DNA of 64,000 nt from Agromyces sp. Soil535 (GTDB lineage: Bacteria; Actinomycetota; Actinomycetes; Actinomycetales; Microbacteriaceae): positions 268,715 to 332,714 of the forward strand of contig NZ_LMRW01000012.1 in assembly GCF_001428255.1 (NCBI RefSeq), given 5' to 3'. Below, one piece after another: positions 33,789 through 42,843 of the stretch (the first letter of the stretch is position 1; every line of letters starts with the position of its first letter). The position numbers and the translations under genes were made by a program. Under the pieces are notes generated by a model. That model had not been told where the DNA came from. It was given only the letters and a program-made list of their open reading frames with translations, and searched no databases.

Positions 33789-35780
33789 TCAGAAGCGGCC
33801 TCCGCCCCCGCGGCGCGACCTCGTGCCGGAGCCGCCGAAGCTGCCCGGCGAGCGGCGCCCGCCGCCCCCGAAGCCGCCGCCGAAGCCGCCGCCACCGCCG
33901 CCGAAGCCGCCTCGTCCGCCTCCGCCGAGCACGGAGTTGATGAGGATGCCGCCGAGCACGGCGCCGAACAGGTCGCCGCCGCCTCTGCCGCCGGCCTGCG
34001 GCGCGCCGTAGCCGCCGCCCATGCCACCGCCGAACCCGCCGACGTCCTGCTGGGCGAGCGACATGGCCGTGCGGGCGAGGGACTCCGCACGCTGGGCGGT
34101 CGCGAGTGCCGCCGCCGGGTCTGGCGCAGCCAGGCCCTCCGCCTCGACGAGCAGTCGTCCCGCCTCTGCGAGGCGCGTCCTGGCCTCGGCGCCGACGGCG
34201 CCGCGGCGCGCCACGAGGTAGTCCTCGGCCGCCTGCACCTGGGCCCTGGCCGTCGCGAGCGTGCGCCCGAGTTGGGCTTCGGCTCGCGCGCGCTGCTCGG
34301 CGGCATCCCGCGCGCCCGCGATGGCGGCGTCGATCTCGGCGTTCACCCGCTCGACGCGGGCATGGGCCACGAGGGGGTCGCGGCCGGGCGCGCCGATGCC
34401 GGCGCGGAGCGCGGCCGCCTCGCTCGCCACGCGATCGGCGAGCGCCGCGGCGCCCTGGTCGCCGAGCCCCCGGGCGGCCTGCACGTCGCGTTCGAGGTCG
34501 GCGACCCCGGCCGCCACCGCCTGGTCGGCGGTCTGGAGGTCGGCGGCGAGCCGCTCCACGGCGTCGGCGAGCAGGGTTGCCTGGTCGACCGACTCCTCGG
34601 CCGCGCGGATGCCGACGGCGGCGTCGTTCGGTCGCCCCTCCGTGATCGCGGTCGCCGCCTGCTCGAGCGCCTGCCGTGCGAATCCGATGCGGGCCTCGGC
34701 CTGCGCGGGGTTGTCGGCGACGGGCGCGACGGCGGATGCCGCGTACTGCGCCGTGAGCGCCGCGAGGCGCTGCGACGCGGGCGCCAGTCGAGGCGCTGCC
34801 GCATCCGCCTCGGATCGCACGCGTTCCAGCTCGGCCGGCGCGTTGCGTTCGAGCGCCCGAAGCTCGTCGAACCGGTCCGCCTGCTCGTCGAGCAGGGCGT
34901 CGGCCTCGCCCGCGAGGCGGATGATCCCGCCGTACCAGGCGCGCCGCTCGTCGTCGGTGTCGGGATGCGCGTCATCGAGCTGCTGCTGCATCGCGAACGC
35001 CTCCGCGACCTTGGCCTTCGCGCCCTCGAGGGCGGCGCTGAAGTCGGCGGTGGCCGCGTCGCCGTAGGAGGCGACGGCGAATCCGAGCTCCTCCTCGCTC
35101 GTCTTCACGGCGTCGTCGGCCTGCACGAGGGCGCTGCCCGCCTGCCGCCTGAGCTCGTCGATCGGGGGCTGGGGAGGGCCGGCCGCGACGCCACCGCCGG
35201 CGGCCTGCCTCCGCCTCCGTCGGCGGGAGAGCACGACGGCGATGATCGCGACGACCACGGCGCCGATGACGAGGAACCACACCCAGCCCCAGCCGCCGCC
35301 TCCGCCTCCGTCGGCGAGCGCATCTGCGGTGTCGATCGCGGCCTGTGCCCAGTTCCCGTCGCGGAGTTGCGGCTCGATGACCTCGAGCATGATGCGCTGG
35401 AGCTCATCTTCCGGGATGGACGCCTCGGAGTCCGCGGAGAGGTAGTACGCGCGTCCGTCGATGGCGACGGCGAGCAGGTAGTCCTCGGCGCCCATGTTGT
35501 TGGCGATGGCCGTGTCGCTGGCCCACGCGTCGGCGGCCTCGGGATTCGTGAACTCGTCGACGTAGGCGACGAAGAGCTGCCGCCCGCTCGAGTCGGCGGC
35601 ACCGTCGATCGCGGCCTCGACCTCATCGAGCCGGTCGCCGAGCGCGCCGACGGTGTCGACGACCGGGCTCGACCCGAACCCGACCGGGTCCTCGGCCCAT
35701 GCGACGGCCGGTGCGCCGATCGTGAGCATCGCCACCGCGATGATCCCCAGAACTCCGGAACTGCGACGTACCGACGCCAT
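33789..35780 (-). CDS. TPM-domain membrane protein with Gly-rich tail
   Basis: 663 residues. Signal peptide (residues 1-29, AVAWAE cleavage region), TPM/DUF477 domain (about 35-155, with QLFVAYVDEFTN and YLLAVAIDGRAYYLS), one transmembrane helix (WVWFLVIGAVVVAIIAVVL), a hexa-Arg stop-transfer, about 380 residues of Ala-rich helices with coiled-coil character, and an 80-residue Gly/Phe/Arg tail (GGFGGGGGGFGGGFGGGG). TPM proteins act in membrane or photosystem maintenance; the long cytoplasmic coil next to a PspA gene suggests they work together. Confidence 0.85.
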   Translation of the reverse strand: MASVRRSSGVLGIIAVAMLTIGAPAVAWAEDPVGFGSSPVVDTVGALGDRLDEVEAAIDGAADSSGRQLFVAYVDEFTNPEAADAWASDTAIANNMGAEDYLLAVAIDGRAYYLSADSEASIPEDELQRIMLEVIEPQLRDGNWAQAAIDTADALADGGGGGGWGWVWFLVIGAVVVAIIAVVLSRRRRRRQAAGGGVAAGPPQPPIDELRRQAGSALVQADDAVKTSEEELGFAVASYGDAATADFSAALEGAKAKVAEAFAMQQQLDDAHPDTDDERRAWYGGIIRLAGEADALLDEQADRFDELRALERNAPAELERVRSEADAAAPRLAPASQRLAALTAQYAASAVAPVADNPAQAEARIGFARQALEQAATAITEGRPNDAAVGIRAAEESVDQATLLADAVERLAADLQTADQAVAAGVADLERDVQAARGLGDQGAAALADRVASEAAALRAGIGAPGRDPLVAHARVERVNAEIDAAIAGARDAAEQRARAEAQLGRTLATARAQVQAAEDYLVARRGAVGAEARTRLAEAGRLLVEAEGLAAPDPAAALATAQRAESLARTAMSLAQQDVGGFGGGMGGGYGAPQAGGRGGGDLFGAVLGGILINSVLGGGGRGGFGGGGGGFGGGFGGGGRRSPGSFGGSGTRSRRGGGGRF

Positions 35781-35860
35781 GCACCAGTGCCTTTCCCCCG
35801 TCCGAGCGGACCATCCCGAGTCTATGGGGAGGTCGTCCCCTCGTCCACGGTGCTGGCGGA

Positions 35861-36652
35861 TCACTCCACGGTGAGCGGGGCGAACGGCGACACCAGGAGC
35901 ATGCTCGCACCGTCGGCCGCCGACGTGAACACGAGGATCGCGCCCACGGCGTAGTCGCCAGGCTCGAGCGGCGGCAGGTCGCCGGGCAGGCCGGCACCCT
36001 GGTCGTCAGCCGTCGTGCAGCGCTGGGCGGTCACCTCGGCGGGAAGCGTCAGGGATGCTCCTGGCGCCAACGCGATCGGCGCCATGCCCGCGTCCGAGGT
36101 GCCGCTCGAGTGCCACACCGCGTCACCGGTCTGGGCGAGGGTGATTGCGGGAACGACCGACAGGTCACCGGTGACCGGCTCAACGCCTGTGTTCGTCACG
36201 GTGACCTCGACCGACCCGGTCCCGTCGGGCGCGAGCGGCGCGGCGGGCGGCGCGACCGTCACCGCGAGCGGGCTCGTCGCGGCATCCGTCGCCGTCGCCA
36301 CCGGGGCGCCGCACAGGTTGACCGACTCGGGCGCGACGAGCATGAGACCGGATGCCGCGTCTTCGCCCCGCGCCGCCTCCGGCACGGCGTCGGACGACTC
36401 GGCCGACCCCGACACCACGGGCGCGTCCGCGGTCGTGGACCCGCCACCGGTCTGCTGGAGCCCGAACACGAGCCCGCCGACGGCGAGCACGACCGCGACC
36501 GCACCCGCGCCGGCGACCATCGCGGTGCGTCGCGCCCGCCGACGAGAGCGGCTCGCCGCGAGGACGGCGTCGACGTCGACCGGGCGCGGGCTCGCGGCAT
36601 CCGCGGCCCGCTTCAGGCCCTCGCCGAGCCCGGTGGGATCAGGTGCTGACAT
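35861..36652 (-). CDS. Single-pass membrane protein, probable partner of the ECF sigma factor
   Basis: 263 residues. Cytoplasmic N-terminus of about 42 residues (GEGLKRAADAASPRPVDVDAVLAASRSRRRARR), one transmembrane helix (AMVAGAGAVAVVLAVGGLVFGL), then an extracellular beta-rich part with two well-separated Cys. The start overlaps the sigma-factor stop by 14 nt, the usual arrangement of anti-sigma genes. No zinc-binding HxxxCxxC of the ZAS group is visible, so the anti-sigma role is inferred from position and topology only. Confidence 0.65.
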   Translation of the reverse strand: MSAPDPTGLGEGLKRAADAASPRPVDVDAVLAASRSRRRARRTAMVAGAGAVAVVLAVGGLVFGLQQTGGGSTTADAPVVSGSAESSDAVPEAARGEDAASGLMLVAPESVNLCGAPVATATDAATSPLAVTVAPPAAPLAPDGTGSVEVTVTNTGVEPVTGDLSVVPAITLAQTGDAVWHSSGTSDAGMAPIALAPGASLTLPAEVTAQRCTTADDQGAGLPGDLPPLEPGDYAVGAILVFTSAADGASMLLVSPFAPLTVE

Positions 36653-37208
36653 TCTCGCCTCCCGTCCGCGCGGAACGCGCGCCCGCCGGATCGATCGAGG
36701 AGGAGAGCGAGCGCAGGCCGTCGCTGAGGTACCGCTTGACCGCACCCGAGCTGATGCCGAGCACCCGGGCGATGCCGTCGACGGTGAGGTCCTCGTAGTA
36801 CCGCAGGACGATGCACGCGGCCTGCCGCGGCGGCAGCTTCCGCACCCGCCCGAGCAGGTCGAGGCGGTCGTCGCTGGCGTCGGCGGCCGAATCGACGCTC
36901 GGCGGCGCCACGGCGAGGTGGCGAACGCGGCGCCAGGTGCTGTCGCGACGCGACCGGTCGATGACCTGGTTCAGGATGGCGCGGCGCACGTACGCCTCGG
37001 CGCGCGGCAGCGTGAGCCCGAGACGGGGCCTGCCGAAGGTGCGCACGAGGGCCTCCTGCACGAGGTCGGCCGCGTCGTCGACGCTGCCGGTGAGCAGGTA
37101 GGCGTAGCGGCTGAGCGCGTCGCCGCGCTCGACGACGAGCGTCGTCGCCACCTCGTCCCACGCGCGGGCCACGCGATCTCCTCCCGACGGCGGCGGATCC
37201 GCCGTCAC
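36639..37208 (-). CDS. ECF RNA polymerase sigma factor, SigE-like group
   Basis: 189 residues. Region 2 includes RYAYLLTGSVDDAADLVQEALVRTF (residues 34-58) and region 4 includes LPPRQAACIVLRYYEDLTVDGIARVLGISSGAVKRYLSDGL. It lacks the conserved region 3, as ECF factors do. GTG at 37208 was chosen because a candidate ECF promoter ends a few nt upstream. The adjacent co-directional membrane protein is the likely regulator. Target genes are unknown; the nearby TPM and PspA genes on the same strand are plausible members of an envelope-stress regulon. Confidence 0.88.
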   Translation of the reverse strand: MTADPPPSGGDRVARAWDEVATTLVVERGDALSRYAYLLTGSVDDAADLVQEALVRTFGRPRLGLTLPRAEAYVRRAILNQVIDRSRRDSTWRRVRHLAVAPPSVDSAADASDDRLDLLGRVRKLPPRQAACIVLRYYEDLTVDGIARVLGISSGAVKRYLSDGLRSLSSSIDPAGARSARTGGENVST

Positions 37209-37215
37209 CCATTCA

Positions 37216-37239
37216 GACGAACGATGGGCGCGTTTCGTT
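37216..37239 (-). promoter_or_regulatory. Candidate ECF (AAC-N17-CGTC) autoregulatory promoter
   Basis: On the minus strand AAC (37239-37237) and CGTC (37219-37216) are separated by 17 nt, the usual -35/-10 pattern for SigE-type ECF factors. The expected transcription start falls at or next to the GTG at 37208. Confidence 0.35.
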
Positions 37240-37351
37240 GGGTGGCCGACGGGTCGCTTCGCTCAGCGTATCGCCGCGGGTATCGACCGGTCCGGGCCGG
37301 ACCCAGCTGACGGGCCACCATGCACCGCACGGTCGGCGGGGAGTCCGCGCG

Positions 37352-37999
37352 TCAGCGAGTGCGCTCGGCGGCCGACGGACCGACGTGCGCGTCGAGCCAG
37401 TCCGTCAGCGGCCGCGAGGCGCGCAGCGCCTCGGCGACGCGGTCCTCGGCGGCGGCCGTGTGCAGCCAGGGCGAAACCGGCCACTCGATCCAGGCTGCGA
37501 GGTCCTTGTCGCGGAGCAGGTCGGCCCTCGGGTGCTCGGGGTCCACGCCGCGGGGAACGCGCTTCAGCCGTTCGCGGGCCGTCACCGAGACGCCGTCGGC
37601 TTCCAGGGCCGCGACGGCTGCGATCAACGCCTCGCCGCTGAGGTCCTCTTCGACGGCCGCGCGGAACCGGGCGAGCTGGTCGGGCGCCATGACGTGGCAT
37701 CCGGCGCCGACACCGAGGCCCGAGGCGGAGAAGTGCACGTACCCCGAGCCGCCGAGCGTTGCGCCGATCGCGGTCTTGTACGGGGTCTTGTCGGCGCTGA
37801 ACCGGATGTCGCGGTAGGGGCGGAAGATGCGTCCCTCGCCGAACTCGCCCTCGAGGTCTTCGAGCAGCGCCTGCATCGGCCCGAGGACGAACGTGTCGTA
37901 CTCGGACCGGTGGGCGGTCCAGTACGCCTTCGAGTTGTCGGCCTCGAGCCCGCTGTAGAACTCCAGCGCGCGACCCGGCCAGCCAGTGAACTCGCCCAT
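37352..37999 (-). CDS. DUF2461 (TIGR02453) family protein
   Basis: 215 residues. Family features are ALEFYSGLEADNSKAYWTAHR at the N-terminus, FRPYRDIRFSADKTPYKTAIGA in the middle, and a C-terminal LKRVPRGVDPEHPRADLLR region. The biochemical function of this widespread family is unknown. No operon partner: the sigma-factor gene is downstream on the same strand at 143 bp, and a tRNA lies upstream. Confidence 0.85.
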   Translation of the reverse strand: MGEFTGWPGRALEFYSGLEADNSKAYWTAHRSEYDTFVLGPMQALLEDLEGEFGEGRIFRPYRDIRFSADKTPYKTAIGATLGGSGYVHFSASGLGVGAGCHVMAPDQLARFRAAVEEDLSGEALIAAVAALEADGVSVTARERLKRVPRGVDPEHPRADLLRDKDLAAWIEWPVSPWLHTAAAEDRVAEALRASRPLTDWLDAHVGPSAAERTR

Positions 38000-38051
38000 C
38001 TCAGCCTCCTCTGCGGAGCCCGAACGGCGATGGCGACGTCATCGCCCGGAG

Positions 38052-38124
38052 TGCCCCCGGAGGGATTCGAACCCCCGACCTACGGTACCGGAAACCGGCG
38101 CTCTATCCCCTGAGCTACGGAGGC
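38052..38124 (-). tRNA. tRNA-Arg (anticodon CCG)
   Basis: 73 nt fold as a full cloverleaf: acceptor GCCTCCG/CGGGGGC with one G-U pair, D arm GCTC-AGGGGATA-GAGC, anticodon stem CCGGT/ACCGT (one terminal C-U mismatch) with loop TTCCGGT giving CCG, T arm GGGGG-TTCGAAT-CCCTC, discriminator A. CCA is not encoded. It reads CGG codons. It sits about 2 kb from argS, as tRNA-Arg genes do in some other actinobacteria. Confidence 0.95.
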
Positions 38125-38189
38125 GCACAGTTGGAAAGACTACCACTGCGCGCACCCGCCTCCGACACGTCGGCCGCCCATGCGGCGCT

Positions 38190-39386
38190 TCAGGCGAGGC
38201 TCACGCTCGCGACCGTGTCGAGCAGTTCCTCGCGCACCCGGCCGGCCAGCTGGATCCGGGCGCCCATGAGGACCGGGTCGCCGTCGACGCGCGTGGCGAC
38301 CACCTCCGGGTACCAGCGGCTGAGACGGTGGATGCCGCGCCCGACCTCCTGCGCGAACGCCTCGCCGCCGAGGCTCGCGGTCGGCCCGGCGAGCACGAGG
38401 CGCCCCGGGTCGAGGGTCGCGAGCAGGGGGAGCGCGACGTGCGCGACGCGCTCGGCGAGGTCGTGGAACACGGCGGTGCGCGCCTCCTCGGCCTCGGGTT
38501 CGGCGAGCGCGGCGCGCGCCGCGTGGTAGCCGGTGACGTCGAGACCGTGGTGGCGTGCGAGCAGCGCGACGGCGCGACCGCCGACGAGGTCCTGCGCGCT
38601 GTGCGCGCTCGGGTCGATGGCGCTCGCCGCCGCCGACAGCGGCAGGAAGCCGATCTCGCCGGCTCCGCCGAAGGTGCCGCGGTGCAGGTCGCCCGCGACG
38701 TCGAACGACGCGCCCACGCCGTTGCCGAGCCAGAGCAGCACGAAGAAGCCGTTGTCGACCCCTGCCCCGAGCTCGCGCTCCGCGACCGCGGCGAGGTTCA
38801 CGTCGTTCTCGACGTGCACGGCCCGCCCGAGCTCCGCCTCGAGGATCGGGCGCAGGCCGCGCACCGGCCAGCCGGGCAGGGTCTCGCTGAAGAGCTCGCC
38901 CGTCTCTCCCGGGTCGACGTAGCCGGGGATGCCGATGCAGACGGAGTGCACGACCGTGGGGTCGGTGCCGGCCGCCTCGCTCGCCTCGACGATCGCCCGC
39001 GACACCTCGTCGACGGCGGAGCGCTCCGTCGGATCGTGAGGCAACGGCATCCGCACCACCGGGCGCCCGCCTCCGGTCGCGTCGACGACCGTGGCGCGGA
39101 GCTCGAAGGCGTCGAGGTCGAGGGCGACGCCGAGTGGGCGGTCGGTGCGCGCTGCGTAGACCACGGCGCTGCGGCCGGCGGAACCCGACGTACGCCCGCG
39201 CTCCTCGATGAAGCCGGCGGCGAGCAGGCGCGACATCATCTGCGACGCCGTGGGCTTCGAGACCCCGACGAGCTCGCAGATGCGGTTCCGCGTGAGCGGT
39301 CCGTGCTCGAGCAGCACCGCGAGTCCGGCGCGATCGTTGACGGCCCCCAGCCACGAGGGCGTTCCCGTCGAGGAGTTCGCCGCCAT
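38190..39386 (-). CDS. ROK-family transcriptional regulator
   Basis: 398 residues. N-terminal winged HTH (GPLTRNRICELVGVSKPTASQ, residues 28-50) and a C-terminal ROK domain with CIGIPGYVDPGETGELF, VENDVNLAAVAE and GNGVGASFDVAGDL. The usual ROK zinc motif (HxCxCGxxGC) is replaced by GFLPLSAAASAID, with no Cys, so it is unlikely to be a kinase. Probably a sugar-responsive repressor. Target unknown; the only close gene on the same strand encodes a lipoprotein 10 bp upstream. Confidence 0.83.
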   Translation of the reverse strand: MAANSSTGTPSWLGAVNDRAGLAVLLEHGPLTRNRICELVGVSKPTASQMMSRLLAAGFIEERGRTSGSAGRSAVVYAARTDRPLGVALDLDAFELRATVVDATGGGRPVVRMPLPHDPTERSAVDEVSRAIVEASEAAGTDPTVVHSVCIGIPGYVDPGETGELFSETLPGWPVRGLRPILEAELGRAVHVENDVNLAAVAERELGAGVDNGFFVLLWLGNGVGASFDVAGDLHRGTFGGAGEIGFLPLSAAASAIDPSAHSAQDLVGGRAVALLARHHGLDVTGYHAARAALAEPEAEEARTAVFHDLAERVAHVALPLLATLDPGRLVLAGPTASLGGEAFAQEVGRGIHRLSRWYPEVVATRVDGDPVLMGARIQLAGRVREELLDTVASVSLA

Positions 39387-39396
39387 CGGCCGTCCG

Positions 39397-40014
39397 TCAG
39401 GCCGCGGGCAGGTTCTCGAGCACGGCGGCGACGAGCTGCTGCGCGTCGCCCGGCTCGAACAGCGCCGTCGAGTCGACGACGACCCAGTACGGACCACGGA
39501 ACACCTGCGCCTCGCCGGTGCCGCCGACGTGGACGAAGTAGCCCTCGACGTCGGGCGGCGTGCCGTAGGTCGGCACCGGCTTGCTCGACAGCGCGGCGTC
39601 GTTGCGGCGCGCCTCGCCGGCGGCGGTCGTCGGCGTCGCGACGCCGATCTCGATCACCTCGCCGCTCGTCTGGTTGAGGTAGCCGCAGGCGGTGCCGGCA
39701 TCCTCGTCGACGAGCGCGACCACGGTGTCGGCGGCGGGTTCGTAGCCGGGGTCGGCGCCGTAGTTCGGGTTGAACGCGTAGAGCTGCTCTGCGGTGACGA
39801 GCTGGTCGCATGCGATCGGGAAGGGCGTCGGTGGTTCGGCCGTCTCGGTCGGCTCGGGGGCCGCCGTCGGTTCGGTCGGAGCCGCGGTCGGCGCCGCCGA
39901 TCCGGTGGGCTCGGTCGCCTCTGGCGTGCATCCGGCCAGCAGGGCGACGGATGCCGCAGCGACGAGTGCGAGGCCGGCGTGACGGGTTCGGGCGAGGTAG
40001 GGCGTGCGCGGCAT
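39397..40014 (-). CDS. Small secreted lipoprotein
   Basis: 205 residues. Lipobox LAGC near residue 29, then a Pro/Thr/Glu/Ala linker of about 35 residues (TEPTAAPEPTETAEPP), then a compact domain starting FPIACDQLVTAEQLYAFNPNYG with two Cys that could pair. Function unknown; the DUF3558-like layout (lipoprotein with short globular domain) is a guess. TAGGGT lies 7 nt before the ATG, implying a leaderless transcript divergent from argS. Confidence 0.75.
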   Translation of the reverse strand: MPRTPYLARTRHAGLALVAAASVALLAGCTPEATEPTGSAAPTAAPTEPTAAPEPTETAEPPTPFPIACDQLVTAEQLYAFNPNYGADPGYEPAADTVVALVDEDAGTACGYLNQTSGEVIEIGVATPTTAAGEARRNDAALSSKPVPTYGTPPDVEGYFVHVGGTGEAQVFRGPYWVVVDSTALFEPGDAQQLVAAVLENLPAA

Positions 40015-40021
40015 GTGACGA

Positions 40022-40047
40022 ACCCTATCAACCGTGCCGGGTAGGAT
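40022..40047. promoter_or_regulatory. Divergent leaderless promoters of the lipoprotein gene and argS
   Basis: Minus strand: TAGGGT (40027-40022), 7 nt before the ATG at 40014. Plus strand: TAGGAT (40042-40047), 6 nt before the GTG at 40054. The whole intergenic region is 39 bp, so the two promoters must overlap in their -35 regions. Confidence 0.6.
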
Positions 40048-40053
40048 TTGCGG

Positions 40054-41730
40054 GTGACTCCCGACGACCTCTCGCGTGCCCTCCTCGACCTCGTGAACGG
40101 GCTCGTCGAGCGACGCCGGGCGGCCGGCGAGGACGTTCGCCTCGAGCTCGCCGCGGGCGATGTCACCCTCGAGCGGCCGAAGCTGCGCGAGCACGGCGAC
40201 TGGGCGTCGAGCATCGCCATGCGGGTGGCCAAGCCGCTCGGCTCGAATCCTCGCGAGATCGCGACCGAGCTCGCCGGCGCGCTGGCAGGCATCGACGGTG
40301 TCGCGAGCGCCGAGGTCGCGGGTCCCGGCTTCATCAACATCCGCCTCGACGCAGCCGCGGCGGGCGCCCTCGCCAAGGCCATCGTCGATGCGGGTCCCGC
40401 GTACGGTCGCGGCGACTCGCTCGCGTCCGGCGGTCGCATCAACCTCGAGTTCGTCTCGGCGAACCCCACCGGGCCGCTGCACATCGGCCACACCCGGTGG
40501 GCGGCCCTCGGCGACTCGATCGGCCGCGTGCTGCGGGCCGCGGGCGCCGACGTCGAGAACGAGTACTACGTCAACGACGCCGGCAACCAGATGGACACCT
40601 TCGGCGCCTCGGTGCTCGCAGCTGCGAAGGGCGAGCCGACCCCCGATGGCGGCTACCCGGGCACGTACATCGCCGACCTCGCCACCCGGGTGCTCGAGCG
40701 CGAGCCGAAGCTGCTCGAGCTCGACGACGTCGTGGCACTGCACACGGCGAAGGAGATCGCGTACGAGTTGCAATTCGCCGAGATCCGCCGCTCGCTCGAG
40801 CGGTTCAACGTGCACTTCGACATCTGGACGAGCGAGCGTCGCCTGCACGTCAAGGACGACGACGGGCTGTCCGACATCGACACGGCGGTCGAGCGGCTCC
40901 GCGCCCAGGGGCACGTCTACGACGAGGACGACGCGGTGTGGGTGCGCACCACGGACTTCGGCGACGACAAGGACCGGGTCATCCGCCGCGGCAACGGCAT
41001 CTACACGTACTTCGCCGCCGATGCCGCGTACTACCTCGACAAGGGCGACCGCGGGTTCGGGCACAAGATCTACCTCCTCGGCGCCGACCACCACGGCTAC
41101 GTGCACCGCCTGAAGGCCCTGGCCGGTGCCGCGGGCGACGACCCCGAGCGCGACATCGAGGTGCTCATCGGCCAGCTCGTGAGCGTCAACGGGGCGAAGC
41201 TCTCCAAGCGCGCAGGCAACATCATCGAGCTCGACGACCTGCAGGCGTGGCTGGGCACCGACGCGCTGCGGTACACGCTGGCGCGGTACCCGGCCGACTC
41301 GCCGCTCACGATCGACCCCGAGATCCTCCAGCGCCGCAGCAACGACAACCCCGTCTTCTACGTGCAGTACGTGCACGCGCGCACCACGCAGCTCGCGCTG
41401 AACGCGGCGGCATCCGGGGTCGACCGCTCCTCGTTCGCGCCCGAGCTGCTCACTCACGAGACGGAGTCGGCGCTGCTCGGCGCGCTGCAGGAGTTCCCTC
41501 GCGTCGTGGCGCAGGCCGCTGAACTGCGCGAGCCACACCGCGTCGCCCGCTACCTGGAGGAGCTCGCGGGCCTCTACCACCGCTGGTACGACAACTGCCG
41601 CGTGCTGCCGCTCGGCGAGGAGCCCATCGGCGACCTGCACCGCACCCGGTTGTGGCTGAACGACGCGACCGGCACCGTCATCCGCAACGGGCTCGACCTG
41701 CTCGGCGTCTCCGCACCGGTGCGGATGTGA
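40054..41730 (+). CDS. argS: Arginyl-tRNA synthetase
   Basis: 558 residues, class I synthetase. N-terminal Add1 domain, then SANPTGPLHIGHTRW (HIGH motif), ADHHGYVHRLKAL and AKLSKRAGN (KMSK-like). The C-terminal DALR anticodon-binding domain ends in GLDLLGVSAPVRM, the normal ArgS terminus. GTG at 40054 fits with TAGGAT 6 nt upstream and no ribosome site, so the mRNA is probably leaderless. The stop overlaps the next gene (GTGA). Confidence 0.95.
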   Translation: MTPDDLSRALLDLVNGLVERRRAAGEDVRLELAAGDVTLERPKLREHGDWASSIAMRVAKPLGSNPREIATELAGALAGIDGVASAEVAGPGFINIRLDAAAAGALAKAIVDAGPAYGRGDSLASGGRINLEFVSANPTGPLHIGHTRWAALGDSIGRVLRAAGADVENEYYVNDAGNQMDTFGASVLAAAKGEPTPDGGYPGTYIADLATRVLEREPKLLELDDVVALHTAKEIAYELQFAEIRRSLERFNVHFDIWTSERRLHVKDDDGLSDIDTAVERLRAQGHVYDEDDAVWVRTTDFGDDKDRVIRRGNGIYTYFAADAAYYLDKGDRGFGHKIYLLGADHHGYVHRLKALAGAAGDDPERDIEVLIGQLVSVNGAKLSKRAGNIIELDDLQAWLGTDALRYTLARYPADSPLTIDPEILQRRSNDNPVFYVQYVHARTTQLALNAAASGVDRSSFAPELLTHETESALLGALQEFPRVVAQAAELREPHRVARYLEELAGLYHRWYDNCRVLPLGEEPIGDLHRTRLWLNDATGTVIRNGLDLLGVSAPVRM

Positions 41731-42683
41731 CGCAGCCGGGGCAGGGCGACGAGCCGCGGGAGACGGATGCCGCGGGCGGGGCGGTGCCCGGCGAGCCCGA
41801 CGACACCGGCGCGACCGCGATCATCCCAGTGGACGAGCAGCAGACGGAGGTCATCTCGCCCGCAGGAGCGACGGCCTCCCCGGCGCCGTCCGCGGCCGCC
41901 CGGCCACGGGACGCGACAGGCGGCGACCGCCCGCGTCGCCGCTCACTCGGCCGGGGCACGCGCGTGTGGATCACGATCGCCGCGGTCGTGGCCGCGCTCG
42001 CGGCCCTCGTCGTGGTGGCCGATGTCATCGTCCGCAACATCGCAGAGGCACGGTTCGCCGAGCAGATCGAGGCGAACCTGCCCGATGGCGTCGAGGGCGA
42101 CGTGCAGGTCACGATCGGCGGGCTCTCGGTCATCGCGCAGTACCTCTCCGGCACCATGCAGCAGGTCGAGCTCTCCGCCCCCGAGCTCACCGTCGAGGGC
42201 GTGCCGATCTCGGTCGACGTCGTCGGCGAGGGCGTGCCCGTCGACCTCGCGGCGCCGGTCGAGCGGATGTCCGCCACCATCGAGGCCGACGCGGCCGCGG
42301 TGAACCGGCTGGTCAGCGTGCAGGGCGTCGAGGGCGACCTCGCGTTCGGCGACGGCACGGTCGGGTACACCGGGTCCACGAGGTTCCTGGGGCTGCGCAT
42401 CGAGTACACGGTCACCGCGCGACCGACCGCGGCGGGCGACACGGTGCTGCTCGAACCGGTCGGCGTGGAGGTCGCCGCCGGCGGCGGCTCGATCGACGTG
42501 TCGGGCATCGTCGAGCGACTCCTCGGCGATGACCCGGTGCCCGTGTGCGTCGCCGATCACCTGCCTGCCGGTGTCGAGGTGCAGCAGCTCACCGTCGACC
42601 CCGCCGGTGCAACCGTCACCCTCGAGGCGAGCGGCCTCCGACTCGACGAGGCGAGCCTCGCGACGACGGGAAGCTGCGACTGA
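41727..42683 (+). CDS. DUF2993 (LmeA-like) membrane-anchored protein
   Basis: 318 residues. A disordered acidic/Pro/Ala N-terminus of about 75 residues precedes one transmembrane helix (VWITIAAVVAALAALVVVADVIV). The rest is a DUF2993 beta-rich domain (RFAEQIEANLPDGVEGDVQVTIGG, then alternating strands) like LmeA, a mycobacterial cell-envelope phospholipid-binding protein. Start is inside the argS stop (GTGA), so expression is coupled to argS. Confidence 0.82.
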   Translation: MTQPGQGDEPRETDAAGGAVPGEPDDTGATAIIPVDEQQTEVISPAGATASPAPSAAARPRDATGGDRPRRRSLGRGTRVWITIAAVVAALAALVVVADVIVRNIAEARFAEQIEANLPDGVEGDVQVTIGGLSVIAQYLSGTMQQVELSAPELTVEGVPISVDVVGEGVPVDLAAPVERMSATIEADAAAVNRLVSVQGVEGDLAFGDGTVGYTGSTRFLGLRIEYTVTARPTAAGDTVLLEPVGVEVAAGGGSIDVSGIVERLLGDDPVPVCVADHLPAGVEVQQLTVDPAGATVTLEASGLRLDEASLATTGSCD

Positions 42684-42743
42684 CCCGTGGCCGCCCGTCA
42701 CGGATTCGGCCCGTTCGACGCGCCTCGGTAGACTCGCCGTAGT

Positions 42744-42760
42744 CCGCCCCACAAGGGCGG
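42744..42760 (+). promoter_or_regulatory. Small leader hairpin upstream of lysA, with a candidate promoter before it
   Basis: CCGCCC (42744-42749), loop CACAA, GGGCGG (42755-42760). TTCGGC (42705-42710) and TAGACT (42729-42734), 18 nt apart, could be -35 and -10. The leader to lysA would be about 100 nt. No lysine riboswitch features are visible. Confidence 0.4.
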
Positions 42761-42843
42761 CCCGCAGCAGGCTTCAGGAACCAATCCGGGTTCGCTCGCC
42801 GCGAGCGATCCCGTCGATGCTCTCGTCCCGTTGAGGTTTCCCC

